A DNA stretch of 64,000 bases from Margaritifera margaritifera (GCA_029931535.1 JAQPZY010001232.1:620001-684000); one strand, 5' to 3'. Shown: positions 10,901 to 44,937, counted from the first letter of the stretch. Made by a program: numbers and translations. The notes: generated by a model not told the origin, from the letters alone.

Positions 10901-13900
10901 AAACTGTTGTCTGTATCATCGGCACTATGTTTGTTCAGAGTGCTGAAACTGGTGGGTACATCATCGGCACTACGTCTGGTGAGGGTGCTGAAACTGTTTG
11001 CAGTCTCGTCAGGGCTGCGTCTGGTGAGAGTGCTGAAACTGCTGGGCACATCATCGGAACTGCGTTTAGTGAGAGTGCTGAAACTGTTGTCTGCATCATC
11101 GGCACTGCGTTTGTTCAGAGTGCTGAAACTGATTGCAGTCTCGTCAGGGCTGCGTCTGGTGAGAGTGCTGAAACTACTGGGCACATCAACGGAACTGCGT
11201 TTAGTGAGAGTGCTGAAACTGTTGTCTGCATCATCGGCACTACGTCTGGTAAGAGTGCTGAAACTATTGTCTGCATCATCGGCATTGCGTCTAGTGAGTG
11301 TGCTGAAACTGTTGGCTGCATCATCGGCACCACGTTTGTTCAGGGTGCTGAAACTGTTTGCTGTCTCGTCAGGGCTGCGTCTGGTCAGAGTGCTGAATCT
11401 ATTGGCTGCGTCATCGGCGCTGCGTCTTGTCAGAGTGCTGAAACTGTTGGATACATCATCATCACTACGTCTGGTGAGAGTGCTGAAACTGTTCGCGGTC
11501 TCGTCAGGGCTGCGTCTGGTGAGAGTGCTGAAACTGCTGGGCACATGATCGGAACTGCGTTTAGTGAGAGTGCTGAAACTGTTGTCTGCATCATCGGCAC
11601 TACGTCTGGTAAGAGTGCTGAAACTGTTTGCAGTCTCGTCAGGGCTGCGTCTGGTCAGTGTGCTGAAACTATTGGCTGCGTCATCGGCGCTGCGTCTTGT
11701 CAGAGTGCTGAAACTGTTGGATACATCATCATCACTACGTCTGGTGAGAGTGCTGAAACTGTTCGCTGTCTCGTCAGGGCTGCGTCTGGTGAGAGTGCTG
11801 AAACTGCTGGGCACATGATCGGAACTGCGTTTAGTGAGAGTGCTGAAACTGTTTGCAGTCTCGTCAGGGCTGCGTCTGGTCAGTGTGCTGAAACTATTGG
11901 CTGCGTCATCGGCGCTGCGTCTTGTCAGAGTGCTGAAACTGTTGGATACATCATCGGCACTACGTTTGGTGAGAGTGCTGAAACTGCTTGCTGCCTCATC
12001 AGGGCTGCGTCTGGTGAGAGTGCTGAAACTGTTGGGTACATCATCGGCACTGCGTCTGGTGAGGGTGCTGAAACTGTTTGCTGTCTCGTCAGGGCTGTGT
12101 CTGGTGAGAGTGCTGAAACTACTGGGCACATCATCGGAACTGCGTTTAGAGAGAGTGCTGAAACTGTTGTCTGCATCATCGGCACTACGTCTGGTGAGAG
12201 TGCTGAAACTATTGTCTGCATCATCGGCATTGCGTCTAGTGAGTGTGTTGAAACTGTTGGGTACATCATCGGCACTGCGTCTGGTGAGAGTGCTGAAACT
12301 GTTGTCTGCATCATCGGCACTACGTTTGTTCAGAGTGCTGAAACTGCTTGCTGTCTCGTCAGGACTGCGTCTGGTTAGAGTGCTGAATCTATTGGCTGCG
12401 TCATCGGCGCTGCGTCTTGTCAGAGTGCTGAAACTGTTGGATACATCATCATCACTACGTCTGGTGAGAGTGCTGAAACTGTTCGCGGTCTCGTCAGGGC
12501 TGCGTCTGGTCAGAGTGCTGAAACTGCTGGGCACATGATCGGAACTGCGTTTAGTGAGAGTGCTGAAACTGTTGTCTGCATCATCGGCACTACGTCTGGT
12601 AAGAGTGCTGAAACTGTTTGCTGTCTCGTCTGGGCTGCGTCTGGTCAGTGTGCTGAAACTATTGGCTACGTCATCGGCGCTGCGTCTTGTCAGAGTGCTG
12701 AAACTGTTGGATACATCATCGGCACTACGTTTGGTGAGAGTGCTGAAACTGCTTGCTGCCTTATCAGGGCTGCGTCTGGTGAGAGTGCTGAAACTGTTGG
12801 GTACATCATCGGCACTGCGTCTGGTGAGGGTGCTGAAACTGTTTGCTGTCTCGTCAGGACTGCGTCTGGTCAGAGTGCTGAAACTGCTTGGCACATCATC
12901 GGAACTGCGTTTAGTTAGAGTGCTGAAACTCCTGGGCACATGATCGAAACTGCGTTTAGTGAGAGTGCTGAAACTGTTGTCTGCATCATCGGCATTGCGT
13001 CTAGTGAGTGTGCTGAAACTGTTGGGTACATCATCAGCACTGCGTCTGGTGAGAGTGCTGAAACTGTTGTCTGTATCATCGGCACTATGTTTGTTCAGAG
13101 TGCTGAAACTGCTTGCTGCATCATCAGGGCTGCGTCTGGTGAGAGTGCTGAAACTGTTGGGTACATCATATGCACTGCGTCTGTTGAGGGTGCTGAAACT
13201 GTTTGCAGTCTCGTCAGGGCTGCGTCTGGTGAGAGTGCTGAAACTACTGGGCACATCATCGGAACTGCGTTTAGTGAGAGTGCTGAAACTGTTGTCTGCA
13301 TCATCGGCACTACGTCTGGTAAGAGTGCTGAAACTATTGTCTGCATCATCGTCACTGCGTCTAGTGAGTTCGCTGAAACTGTTGGGTACATCATCAGCAC
13401 TTAGTCTGGTGAGAGTGCTGAAACTGTTGTCTGCATCATCGGCACTACGTTTGTTCAGAGTGCTGAAACTGTTCGCGGTCTCGTCAGGGCTGTGTCTGGT
13501 GAGAGTGCTGAAACTGCTGGGCACATCATCGGAACTGCGTTTAGTGAGAGTGCTGAAACTGTTGTCTGCATCATCGGCACTGCGTCTAGTGAGTGTGCTG
13601 AAACTGTTGGGTACATCATCAGCACTGCGTCTGGTGAGAGTGCTGAAACTGTTGTCTGCATCATCGGCACTACGTTTGTTCATGGTGCTGAAACTGCTTG
13701 CTGTCTCGTCAGGGCTGCGTCTTGTCAGAGTGCTGAAACTGTTGGATACATCATCAGCACTACGTCTGGTGAGAGTGCTGAAACTGTTGGGTAGATCATC
13801 GGCACTGCTTTTTGTAAGAATTCTGAGACTACCGGCCGCATCATTGGCACTTCGTCTGGTGAGAGTGCTGAAGCTAGTGACTGCATCATCGGCGCTGCGT

Positions 13901-14014
13901 TTGGTCAGAGTGCTGAAACTGTTGGCTGTCTGATCAGGGCTGCGTTTGATGAGAGTTCTGAAACTGTTTGCTTCGTCAATATATCTGATGTTTCTCGCGT
14001 TCGCATTTCCTGGT
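7915..14014 (-). CDS. Multi-copy dibasic propeptide: ~135 tandem 15-residue units
   Basis: One uninterrupted minus-strand frame holds about 135 units of 45 bp, and the stop directly follows the last SFSTLI. Each unit reads (K/R)RS + acidic hexamer + SFSTLT/N. Common hexamers are ADDADN, ADDVPN, PDETAN, SDDVPS, SDHVPS, DDDVSN and ADDAAN. Nearly every unit is bounded by RR or KR, the sites used by prohormone convertases; a few have RH, KH, RL or KS. Cleavage would give acidic 13-mers such as SADDADNSFSTLT. None ends in Gly, so amidation is not predicted. An open frame continues upstream to an ATG at 14151, but that N-terminus has no signal peptide. A good acceptor (ttttattttcaccag, then GAAATGCG) at about 14014 suggests a separate 5' exon, which I could not locate. 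I do not recognise the family. The alternative is a non-secreted repeat protein. Confidence 0.72.
8520..10605. repeat. Left copy of a ~2.1-kb duplication inside the array
   Basis: This block matches 10770-12855 at an offset of 2250 bp (exactly 50 units of 45 bp), with only a few single-base differences, e.g. c/t at 8861 versus 11111. The exact multiple keeps the minus-strand frame. The near identity shows a recent event compared with unit-to-unit divergence. Confidence 0.9.
10770..12855. repeat. Right copy of the ~2.1-kb duplication inside the array
   Basis: Second copy of 8520-10605. Similarity ends near 12855, where the left copy continues gggctgtgtctggtgagag and the right copy continues ggactgcgtctggtcagag. 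Confidence 0.9.
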
Positions 14015-14151
14015 GAAAATAAAATATTTGCATCATATTCCATTAAATTGGTATACACGTAAGGACCTTTGAAGGATGATTGTACTTGTAGAAGACCAAA
14101 GCGGATGTGTTTGAATTCTTTAAGCGCCAGGGTTTTATAAATTGACCACAA
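14015..14151 (-). other. Open 5' extension of the array frame, probably intronic
   Basis: The array frame stays open upstream to an ATG at 14151 (MWSIYKTLALKEF...). The extension has no hydrophobic signal segment and no repeat unit, and it precedes a convincing splice acceptor at about 14014. I therefore treat it as probable intron. If transcription starts here, the protein would be cytosolic. Confidence 0.45.
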
Positions 14152-14218
14152 AAGGTTCCAATGAGATGAAATATGCTTTTTAAGGAATATCTAATATTCC
14201 GATAATATCCCGAGATTC

Positions 14219-14220
<2 letters not shown>

Positions 14221-14308
<88 letters not shown>
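14221..14308. repeat. (TA)n(TG)n microsatellite
   Basis: Pure TA (14221-14274) followed by pure TG (to 14308). Confidence 0.97.
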
Positions 14309-14312
<4 letters not shown>

Positions 14313-14617
14313 GAATATTACTTGATACAAATGATTACTCTCTAACTTCTTTAATTAAATTAGTGTTATTCTATATAAATTTCTTTTATATTTTCATATA
14401 TCGAACATATAATGTGAGATCCAGGAATATGACCTTTTCTCTCTGTTTGGTATATAGGGGTAAATTTATAATTATAATTTAATGTGTATACTTTGCGTTT
14501 CAGAATAGAAAGCCAGTGGGTTTGTGCATATAGCTGTGTTTTAAATTCCGTTGCCTAGCGAGTGAGTTCTCGTGCACCTCAAGTCCTAACCTTTGACCTT
14601 GTTCCAACCTTTTTTGT

Positions 14618-14743
14618 GGATTAAAGCATGGTCGCCTGGATTAGAGAGCAGGTGTATGCGAGCTAGGCGATAGGTGCGGCATGGGTTCAAGTACTGCTTG
14701 GAACAAATTATAACTCTCTAACCTGTTTGATTGTATTTGTGTC

Positions 14744-14800
<57 letters not shown>

Positions 14801-14824
14801 ACAGAGATAGATAGATAGATAGAT
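14618..14824 (+). mobile_element. Possible tRNA-derived SINE head with simple-repeat tail
   Basis: tggtcgcctgg (14629-14639) resembles a pol III A box, and gggttcaagtac (14683-14694) resembles a B box, with tRNA-like spacing. A CA run (14746-14792) and a GATA run follow, as in SINE tails. A clover-leaf was not verified. Confidence 0.35.
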
Positions 14825-17800
14825 ATTCTCCACTAAAGCATCACCATTGTTAAAGGTGTACAGTATCACAGTTTTATGTAAAATATTAGAATATTACCTT
14901 TTATGTTGGCGATGATAAGATACATGGAACAAATGTATCTAATCTTCATTTTGTGTTGGTGATGCTAACCTTACAGTTGTACGGTCTGTAGAAGAGAAAT
15001 TCAAAATAGTTTTAAAATTTAACGAAGTATAAAGACACTTTAGGCGTGAAGTACCCAGCACTGTCATGTTTGTTTGATTATTGTGTCCTATCTATTTATG
15101 GATGGGTTCTCGATGATTTACATGTTCTCAAATTACCGTGTATGACGCAGTATAAATCTGTATAGGTAGATCATTATGGTTATGCATGTATGCTCAAGTA
15201 TATATCACAAATAATAACTATATGAATATTTGTAGTCAATGTATCATTATATTAAGAAATACACAACAATGTTCATACTGATGCATTTGTAGTATATGTA
15301 CATGTCACAACTTGTAACTTGAAATATTGTATCATGTTCATTAGAATATTACTAAAGAAATTGTAATTATGCATTTTTACGTACTATAGAGTAGGAAAAA
15401 AAATCCAAGCAATTTTCAAACACTTAAAAATGAATTTTTTAGTTTTTATTTTACCGAATATAAATTAATGTTTTTTTTCTTCTATAATTCTTAACTTTAA
15501 TTGTCGTTAATTAATAAATTTTGTATCGATTTTACAAAAGATTTGAATACCATTAATCAACTACACTTTATGACTCAAATGGTGGTGTGAGGTTGCTTTT
15601 GAGGTGAAGGAAACCAGAGGACTCGGAGGAATACGCCGGCCTCAGATTGGCAACCACTCGTGATGGCATCGAGGATTTAACACGTGAACGCAGAGATGCA
15701 AAGTGAGTGTGTATCCAGCAATCTACAGTCTTAGGGAACCTGTATTTCAGATTATAACAAGAAGAAAAGACAAGATTTCCTAGGAACGCTTTTTTCTCAC
15801 CTGCGCGCTGTGCTTCGATTCACGCTCATTGTATCTGGTTGGCAACACACAGAGAAAAAGTGACACATTTGTCTCGATGTTGCCACTGGTGCTTGAAAAG
15901 TAGGTCAATGTGATCTGCTTTTCTAAGGGATGGGCAGTGTTGCTCATAATGAATACACCTTCGTTTCATTAATATGCATTCAACGATGGAAGAGAAATGA
16001 AACGTGAAATGCAAGTCAATGAGACCTACTTTTGTCAGCTCTGAGTGGCTCTCAGAACGACAAGTGGTTATTAAGTCCAATGACTGTACATGATACTATT
16101 TTTTTCAAATGTCGAATTTGTGACAGACTGAGAAACTTTAACACAAAAGTTTAACTTAAAATCCTCGCTTTCTCCTCTGAAATATGTTACAGCCAGAAGC
16201 CCAATACATCAATTGATACGTCTTTAGTGTACTCTAATAATGAAGCGAAGTTATACTTGAATACAGCAACTGATGTAGAGGTAATATGAACTGGGGACAA
16301 CTTTAAAACCAAATCTTACAAATGTTGACTGCCATATGCTAACGTAGGGGAGACAAAATCTTACCTCGGTCTTTGTTCTTCTGTTCTAGTTTGTCCAATT
16401 TGGTCCAAAGTTTGAAAGTGTGGTCTTTAAATATAGGTCTCTGCTCTTCTGTTGTAGTTTGTTCAGTTTGGTCCAAAGTTTGAAATTTGTGCCCTTATAA
16501 AGCAAGCCGTCCATGTTGTGTGCCAGTTGATTCACGCGTTCATATTTTCAAGTACATATGAGATAAACAGGCTAAGACGCACTATTGACGACAGTTGCAT
16601 CCTTTTCAAATATTGTCATGTTGACATCGTTTGACGACATTTCTACGTATCTTATCATATTGTCTTAAAGGGCACATAGTGGAATCATTGAACTGGTCAA
16701 TGACTCGATGACTTAAAGACCTGGTGATCAATCAGTTCAAAACGCCAATTGTACAATCTTCAGTGATAGGTATATGTCTGTACTTCAAGAGCAAATTAAA
16801 ATAGTTTGAATTTATTATCAATATTCTCAATGTATTTTTAATATTATAGAGATTAAAAGTTTGTTAAGAACAAAAAAGTCCTGAAAAATAAAATAGCGGA
16901 AGGGGTTATACAAGTTGGACATATTGAAAGCTCAATAAATTAAAACAATAAGCGTCAAATACAGATGGTGTCTGATGATTAATTAGTCTTGACACTTTTA
17001 TATCGATATAACTTCAATTCATATTTTTGATCAAAGGGCAGAGAATGATTCCCTAGAAACCGCTTTTGTTTCCTTAGCAACAGTGATATAAAAATATTGA
17101 ATCTATTTGGTTTCCATGAAGTTAAAATATGTTTACTTTGTTTATATTTAATTACGTACACATATGACATTTTACGTATCCAAAAAAAGACATCAATCTG
17201 ATCAAAATGCTGCTGTTCTCTCTTACAACTTTTTTTTTTCTTCTCTTGTATACTTTAGGGCGGGATGATGCAAACGAAATGGAGCGTTTGGTTTTTATGG
17301 GCACTATTGGTAAAATATAAACTTACGCAATATCCTAATAGAAATACATGTAAATCGGATTTTTTTTTAAATTTAAAAATATATATAGTCGTTAAAAGCA
17401 ATACAGTTTTATCTGTCCCTACGAGCTCTTTAGTTTATTCCACTCCATCCTGATGACATATAAAGTTTTGCTTATTGATAAATCAGTAATTTCAGTTCAT
17501 ATTTATTTTAATTTATTTATTTATTTGTCACCGTAAAAAAAAAATAATTGAAAAATATTTCAGTGATTGTGCTGCAGGCAAAGGCTATTTTATTTTTTAC
17601 CTCTTCCCATACTGATTGATTTATTGACTGATTGATGGATTCCATTAAAACAAAAAGTTATGAAATATCAGTCCATACCGGAGTGCTTACCAGACTTGTC
17701 AGAACTTGTTGAAATAAATATATATAAAAAAATAATCTTTACATAGCAATGTTTAACTTTCACATTCTGCGACAATTTTTGTAGAAGAAAAGTACATGCT

Positions 17801-18480
17801 GTTATTGCCTTTCCTAATTAGATTTTTTTTTTCATCGACGAAATTTTGCATACAGAGGGGCATCGAAATTTCCATGCGTTAAAACAATACGCTAAAGAGT
17901 TTGGCACGATGGTCCTAAATTGTAAAAATAATTAGAAAACAAAAATAATAAAAAATCTCGAAAGCGGACACTGTTGGAACTAAACATTTCGGCTTTTAGA
18001 AAAGGTGGCTAATATATTGAGGTTCGATGATTATCAGGGTGGCGTCTCTGGACCATAACATATAGCCAGTTTACAGACTAGGCATGGTTACAGAAGGGCC
18101 TGTCTAGCGAAAGTTTTGCTGTATTATGAATGAGTTGTTTTTAATTACTAACATTTATAAAATATTCTTTAGAATTTTGGGACATAATGTCCAGCTCTCA
18201 TAGATTGCTTTATCATATGATCATGCACACGCTTAGTGTACGTACGTAGCGAGTGATGCCAAACCATGTTGTTTACTAAAATTTCGAACTACCGCGCAAT
18301 TAGATTACCGTATCACGTGGGAATATTAGCATGTGCCCGACCCAATCTCGATTCGCCTTCTTGTAAACATGATAGTACGATGTAACTTGGAATCCTTGTG
18401 ATAAGAGAACAATATGACATTTCTAACATAAATTCGCAAGAAAGACATAAGTACATGACCTTTATAAGGTGCTATGACAT
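14825..18480. other. Intergenic region between divergent loci
   Basis: This region separates the minus-strand propeptide array from PHM-like gene 1 and should hold the missing 5' exon and promoter of the array gene. I scanned the minus strand for ATG + hydrophobic stretch + GT donor and found no convincing candidate. A diverged direct repeat of about 50 bp (68-bp spacing) with the word ttggtccaaagtttgaaa lies at 16380-16495. No other gene is recognised. Confidence 0.4.
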
Positions 18481-18493
18481 AATATAATATATA

Positions 18494-18501
18494 TATATAA
18501 A
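18494..18501 (+). promoter_or_regulatory. TATA box of PHM-like gene 1
   Basis: tatataaa lies 41-48 bp upstream of the ATG at 18542, so transcription would start near 18524. This placement rules out the in-frame ATG at 18509, which lies too close to the box. The surrounding DNA is itself TA-rich, which lowers confidence. Confidence 0.5.
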
Positions 18502-18541
18502 CTTGTGAATGTATTGTTACCTAATTTCCAATTCGAGAAAC

Positions 18542-40245
<21,704 letters not shown>

Positions 40246-41155
40246 GTTGGTGGAATACTGTTAGACATTTTTCTTGGACACAGTGACATATGATTATAAA
40301 CATGAAGCAAGTTGAGATTTAAATATAAACTCTATTTTTTTTTTACATCGATTGTATAAGAAGTTACAACAAATTATGTTATACACAACATACGGATCAG
40401 ATGTCGGTGTATTGTGGTTTTAGAGCAGGAAGACAGGTCCGCGTACTGGCTCCAATGTGAGTTCATATACACTGATTTTGTCACACGAAAAGTTAAGTTA
40501 GACCTTAGTTGAGGCAGTAAAAAGTCTGAAGTTCAGACAAGAGTATACAGATTTCATGATTTTTTGGCGTAAAAGTGAAAGTGAAAATGTGATATTTCAA
40601 TAAGTAAAATGATTTGAAAAGCGCTAACACTCTAATCCGCATTTACACTTGCAACTTATAGATATATTATTGCATGATTTTTCGCAACATTTTTACATGT
40701 TAGGTTTAATGCGATTCTTTGTTTCTTAACCGCTGAGCAAATCATCGCAAATAGTAAAAATAAATCCTTACCAAAAGTTCGGAAAGGAATGTGTGACAAT
40801 TCTTTATTTTTTTTCTTCCGTCCAACAAAGGCATTAACGCATAATAGTTTGACTTTACAATTGAGCATTTTTGACTGGAAAGTTGGTATTTTTTCCTAAA
40901 ATCGATCATCCTAAAGTCAAAGCATCACCCAGTTTATCAGAAAAGGATGAAATCAATATTTTGTATTTTATTCTGCTTCCTCTCCCGCTGAAATACTAAA
41001 ATAGACAATATATGTGGACTTATTTCTCAACATGTTTCACAGATTAGTAAAACAAAACACACTCATTCATTGTACTGTTATAGATTAATATTCATGGTCC
41101 ATATTAGACAAATGTATCATATATTGTACTGAAGTTTTGTTACAAATACTGTATA

Positions 41156-41161
41156 AATAAA
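41156..41161 (+). terminator. Candidate polyadenylation signal of PHM-like gene 1
   Basis: aataaa followed by a T/G-rich stretch (tgttataattttgtatgttt), about 910 bp after the stop codon. An earlier aataaa near 40759 is an alternative. Confidence 0.4.
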
Positions 41162-41558
41162 TGTTATAATTTTGTATGTTTACTTCTTTTTAACATTAGG
41201 TTTTAAACCACATTCTTTTACACGTTTATAATTGAAAAAAAGTAGTTGAAAATTTGTTTGGTAGATGAAAGAAGATGAACGAGAGCGGTAATTTTGTTTG
41301 GCATCACAGCGGTATTATCCATTGCCGACGGAATATTTCTGACCAGAGAGTTTTCACAAACGACTTTACTTGTATTCGGTAGAAAGCAGTATTAAAGCTA
41401 ATGTTTATTGAGTTCTGTATTGTGGATTCTGCCGACGGAATATTTCTAACCCTCCAGTGCAGTCAATATCTTCATACCCAAAACTAGCTGATCATAGCTC
41501 AACCTCAAGGGATGTCAGAGATATATTTAAATTTAAATTCTGTACCATCAGCAAACAT

Positions 41559-41664
<106 letters not shown>

Positions 41665-41952
41665 CCTTTGCAATACACCGGTTCTTTGAAAATACACGCT
41701 GCAATGAGTAATTCATTTGCTAGTAATATATACAATAACAGCTACAGTGCTACATCTCAGAGCCCTCTATTCTCGAAATTTATTTGAGCATGAAACTCAA
41801 CCTCCAGATTTAAAGTCTCATAACTCTGACAGTCTTAAATTTTCATAAGAAGAGAGCTCAAATCATATCAAAATTCTAGAACTTTCAGAATTTACTTAAC
41901 TTGGGTCCTGCTCTTAGGTTTCAGAATTTCAATGAAGCTGAAGTACTGTATA

Positions 41953-41991
41953 TTAATAATAATAATAATAATAATAATAGTAATAATAATA
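41953..41991. repeat. (AAT)n microsatellite
   Basis: TAA/AAT trinucleotide run with one tag interruption. Confidence 0.93.
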
Positions 41992-42409
41992 ATTCGGTGG
42001 TTTTGAGTTTGAGCTTGAATTACATGCTTAACAAGTTTATAGAATACGGTTCGAAGACTGTGACACATCAGATTCAGACAAGATGTCTTTATCACAAACA
42101 CGTCTACTTGCACAATAATTTGTCATATAGATGCATAGTTTTGCATTTATTTGAATCTTAATTTAGATGCAAACAATACTTGATTGCATAGTTGTTACTT
42201 CAAATCGTCTTCTTTACATCAGGGATAGTGTGCAGAAGTGTGGATAGGACACATGCAGATAGTTCGATTCTTCCCATTTGATGGGACCATGGTAATTTTT
42301 AAGGCACTGGCACCATAAGTGGAGTAATAATTACTCTGTCGTGACAAAAATTATGAATTTAGACGTTTCTCGAACATTTTATATGTAAAAGAGTTTGGTT
42401 TGTCCACTC

Positions 42410-42414
<5 letters not shown>

Positions 42415-42471
<57 letters not shown>
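42415..42471. repeat. (GA)n microsatellite
   Basis: About 56 bp of uninterrupted GA. Confidence 0.97.
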
Positions 42472-42473
<2 letters not shown>

Positions 42474-42479
42474 AGACAT

Positions 42480-44104
42480 ATATCGATGCTACTGATCTCG
42501 TCAGTTGTGAAAATATACTCAATGTTTGGCTCTTAAGGTCAAAGTACTACAAATAATTCCATCAGAAAGCCTTACTGGAATAGAATGGGATAGATAAAAA
42601 AAATTTGTGTGTTAAGGCTGTTCAACTAAATTGGCATATCAAATGAGCGATTCACAAACACTCTCTAAAACCCAAATCCATCTGATTAAAACATTTTAGC
42701 TTTTTCTGGAATTTTTATTTTATCATATTAGTTATCACCGGACACAGAACTATTAACATTAACAGTATGATTTATCAACATGGCTTTACAACTCTAAAAT
42801 ACATGTATTGTAGAATACCTAAACACTCCATTGGGCCTGACCGTATATTCTTTTTAGATGTTATTCAGTTTTGTTATGTCTTTCATTGTTAGATTTAAGC
42901 AAAATCTGATTTATTGTTAGTAACACGCCAATAGTACAATGTATTGTTAATTTTTATGATGTAAGCTTAGAATAAGTTTAAATACAATTTTCTGTTTCAT
43001 GTAAGTGGGAAAGTGTACTTAGGCATTACCTGTCATCCGATCCTAATCTCTGTTTCGAAATATTAAATAAATAAATAAATCAGTAAGTTATTCTTTTAGG
43101 GCCAATAGGGGATTACAATTATTTGACAGGTATGTTTTGGACAGGAAGGGAGACAACAACGTAGAGCTTCTTGAATACTTTATTTAGCTATGCCCCTTTC
43201 TTTTGTTGACTTCACAATTAGACAACACAAATAGAGTATATTATCATATATGTGAGTCAAAAGGAATACTATTACTGAGTATGTGGTGAAAAGTGACTTT
43301 GAAAATAAATATATCCCTTTCCACGTCGTTCTTCTATGAAATACAAGTAAGATCTTCATGGTGATCCCTGGGATATTATTTTATTATTTTAGCCACCTGT
43401 ATTCCAAAGGCATTTCGTAAACCACAAAACTGCAAGTTTAGCGCTAAATGATGGAATTCTCAGATAAAAGTGTATATTTGTAGCGGAGAATACAAAATAA
43501 TTTGTTTCCTTTGGAATCGAATCACAAAGTCAGCCTCAAAGCAGCAAGACAAAAGGATGTATGAATTGGTGTTTAGGCAAGCACAAACCATATAAAGAAA
43601 ACAGCAACTGCAAAATGTAGTCTTATACTATTCACTATAAATTCCAAGAAAAATGATTACAATTGTGTAAAAAGTAGCAAATAGACCGGGCATATTGTAA
43701 TCAACATCAAGAATGAAATATACACTTAGGATAATTATTTATATGAACAATTTCCGCTCATGAAGCACCACAAAACCTTAAATATAAACTTTAACCTGCT
43801 GTCTAGACAGATCAACCATTATGCAGAAACTTTAAGATTGTTCTTTTCGCTATTAATTGCCAGTTATGAATAAAATCAAAAGGAAAGTAACAAAAGAAAA
43901 AAAACAAAAAAAAAAACAAACAAACAAAAAACAGAGCCAATCATATTCTTATCAGCACCAGAAGTAACATTTAAATATATAATTCCTGTATATGATCCAC
44001 AACAAAATCTTTCAACCAAGCCCTTTACCTGATGTATGTGTAGAAAAAGTATATGTTTTGCTATACATTTCCAAACAGGGAGAGATATTCTAGAGGTAGC
44101 GTTC

Positions 44105-44140
<36 letters not shown>

Positions 44141-44340
44141 TTTATGAAAAGCGATAAATGCCGCTAATGTTAGACAAATGCTAATTAGTACAAACTACTT
44201 CATAGATTCATCGGATCTATAAATCAGACTCAGAAAGTAAGCGGGGCTACAACGACGGTAAAAACAAATAAAAAACTACGCAAGTTTAGACTGCTGAACT
44301 TGACAAGACTCTGAGTAATAACCAATAACTGCTATCAGGG
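42480..44340. other. Intergenic stretch, no gene recognised
   Basis: AT-rich DNA between the two PHM-like genes with an A-rich run near 43880-43930 and a short GT/GA repeat at 44104-44140. No coding signal is seen. Confidence 0.4.
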
Positions 44341-44410
44341 CCATTTGAACCGCTAGGCAAACTAGGTGATTGCCTATAGCGGCAACATTTTGGGGCGGCA
44401 AAAAACTGAA
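44338..44410. repeat. Possible hAT-like element fragment
   Basis: cagggccatttgaaccgcta followed by ggcaaactaggtgattgc and ggggcggcaaaaa resembles an end of a hAT-type repeat. No matching opposite end was found. Confidence 0.25.
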
Positions 44411-44933
44411 TGAATAAAAAAAGAAAGAGAAATAGCGTAAAAATACAAAGATGAAACAGATGCAGAATGTTTATTCATACTAATGCACAATATTAATTTT
44501 CGAATGTTAATGGGGGGGGGGGGGCGTGTGTGTGTGAGTGTGTGTTATGTTCGGCTACAATACGGATCCTTAGAATCAAGTCACCTTCATCAAATTAAAT
44601 TAACGATTCTAGCAAATAATTACAAGTTAAGCAATTTATACTGCTTGTTTTATGACAATGATTTTACCTCAGTAACTTGGGATTTCAAAATTAATATGAT
44701 GAAGTTTTGGAAATTGATTGGTAATTGGAATATCTTTTAACTCGGAGCAAGACACAAACATTTAGTAGCTCCTACTCTGAGCAAGAAAGTTAAGCTAAGT
44801 TTGAAAATGAGCACAACATTCGTTAATTTCAAAGCATCCTTAGTTCGGAAACGTTTGAGATCCCTTCCGTATGATGTGTACAGAGTCTGCAACAATCTTT
44901 ACGGTTACATGGTCTGTTACACTTAGCGGCTGC

Positions 44934-44937
<4 letters not shown>

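Noticed and set aside
7919..13933. Long plus-strand frames across the 45-bp array (547, 697 and 414 codons, e.g. Leu/Arg-rich LRLVRVLKLL repeats and GESAETVV repeats)
   Set aside because: They arise because a 45-bp unit without stops is open in several frames. Unlike the minus frame they are broken by stops (e.g. about 10128, 12378, 12918, 13404) and show no start, signal or processing logic.
7915..14014. CRISPR array
   Set aside because: Repeats are directly adjacent 45-bp coding units with no spacers, in eukaryotic DNA with introns.
15826..16080. Minus-strand 84-codon frame with a nearby CAG|GTGAGA donor (15790-15840)
   Set aside because: No hydrophobic leader, no domain and no evidence that it joins the array.
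16340..16560. Candidate first exon of the propeptide gene (minus strand, ending GACCGAG|GTAAGA)
   Set aside because: The donor is good, but the frame starting MDGLLYKGTNFKLW is hydrophilic, runs into a stop before the donor and has no signal peptide.
18509..18541. Upstream in-frame ATG for PHM-like gene 1
   Set aside because: It lies only 8 bp after the TATA box, and the paralogue aligns from the ATG at 18542, which gives a proper signal peptide.
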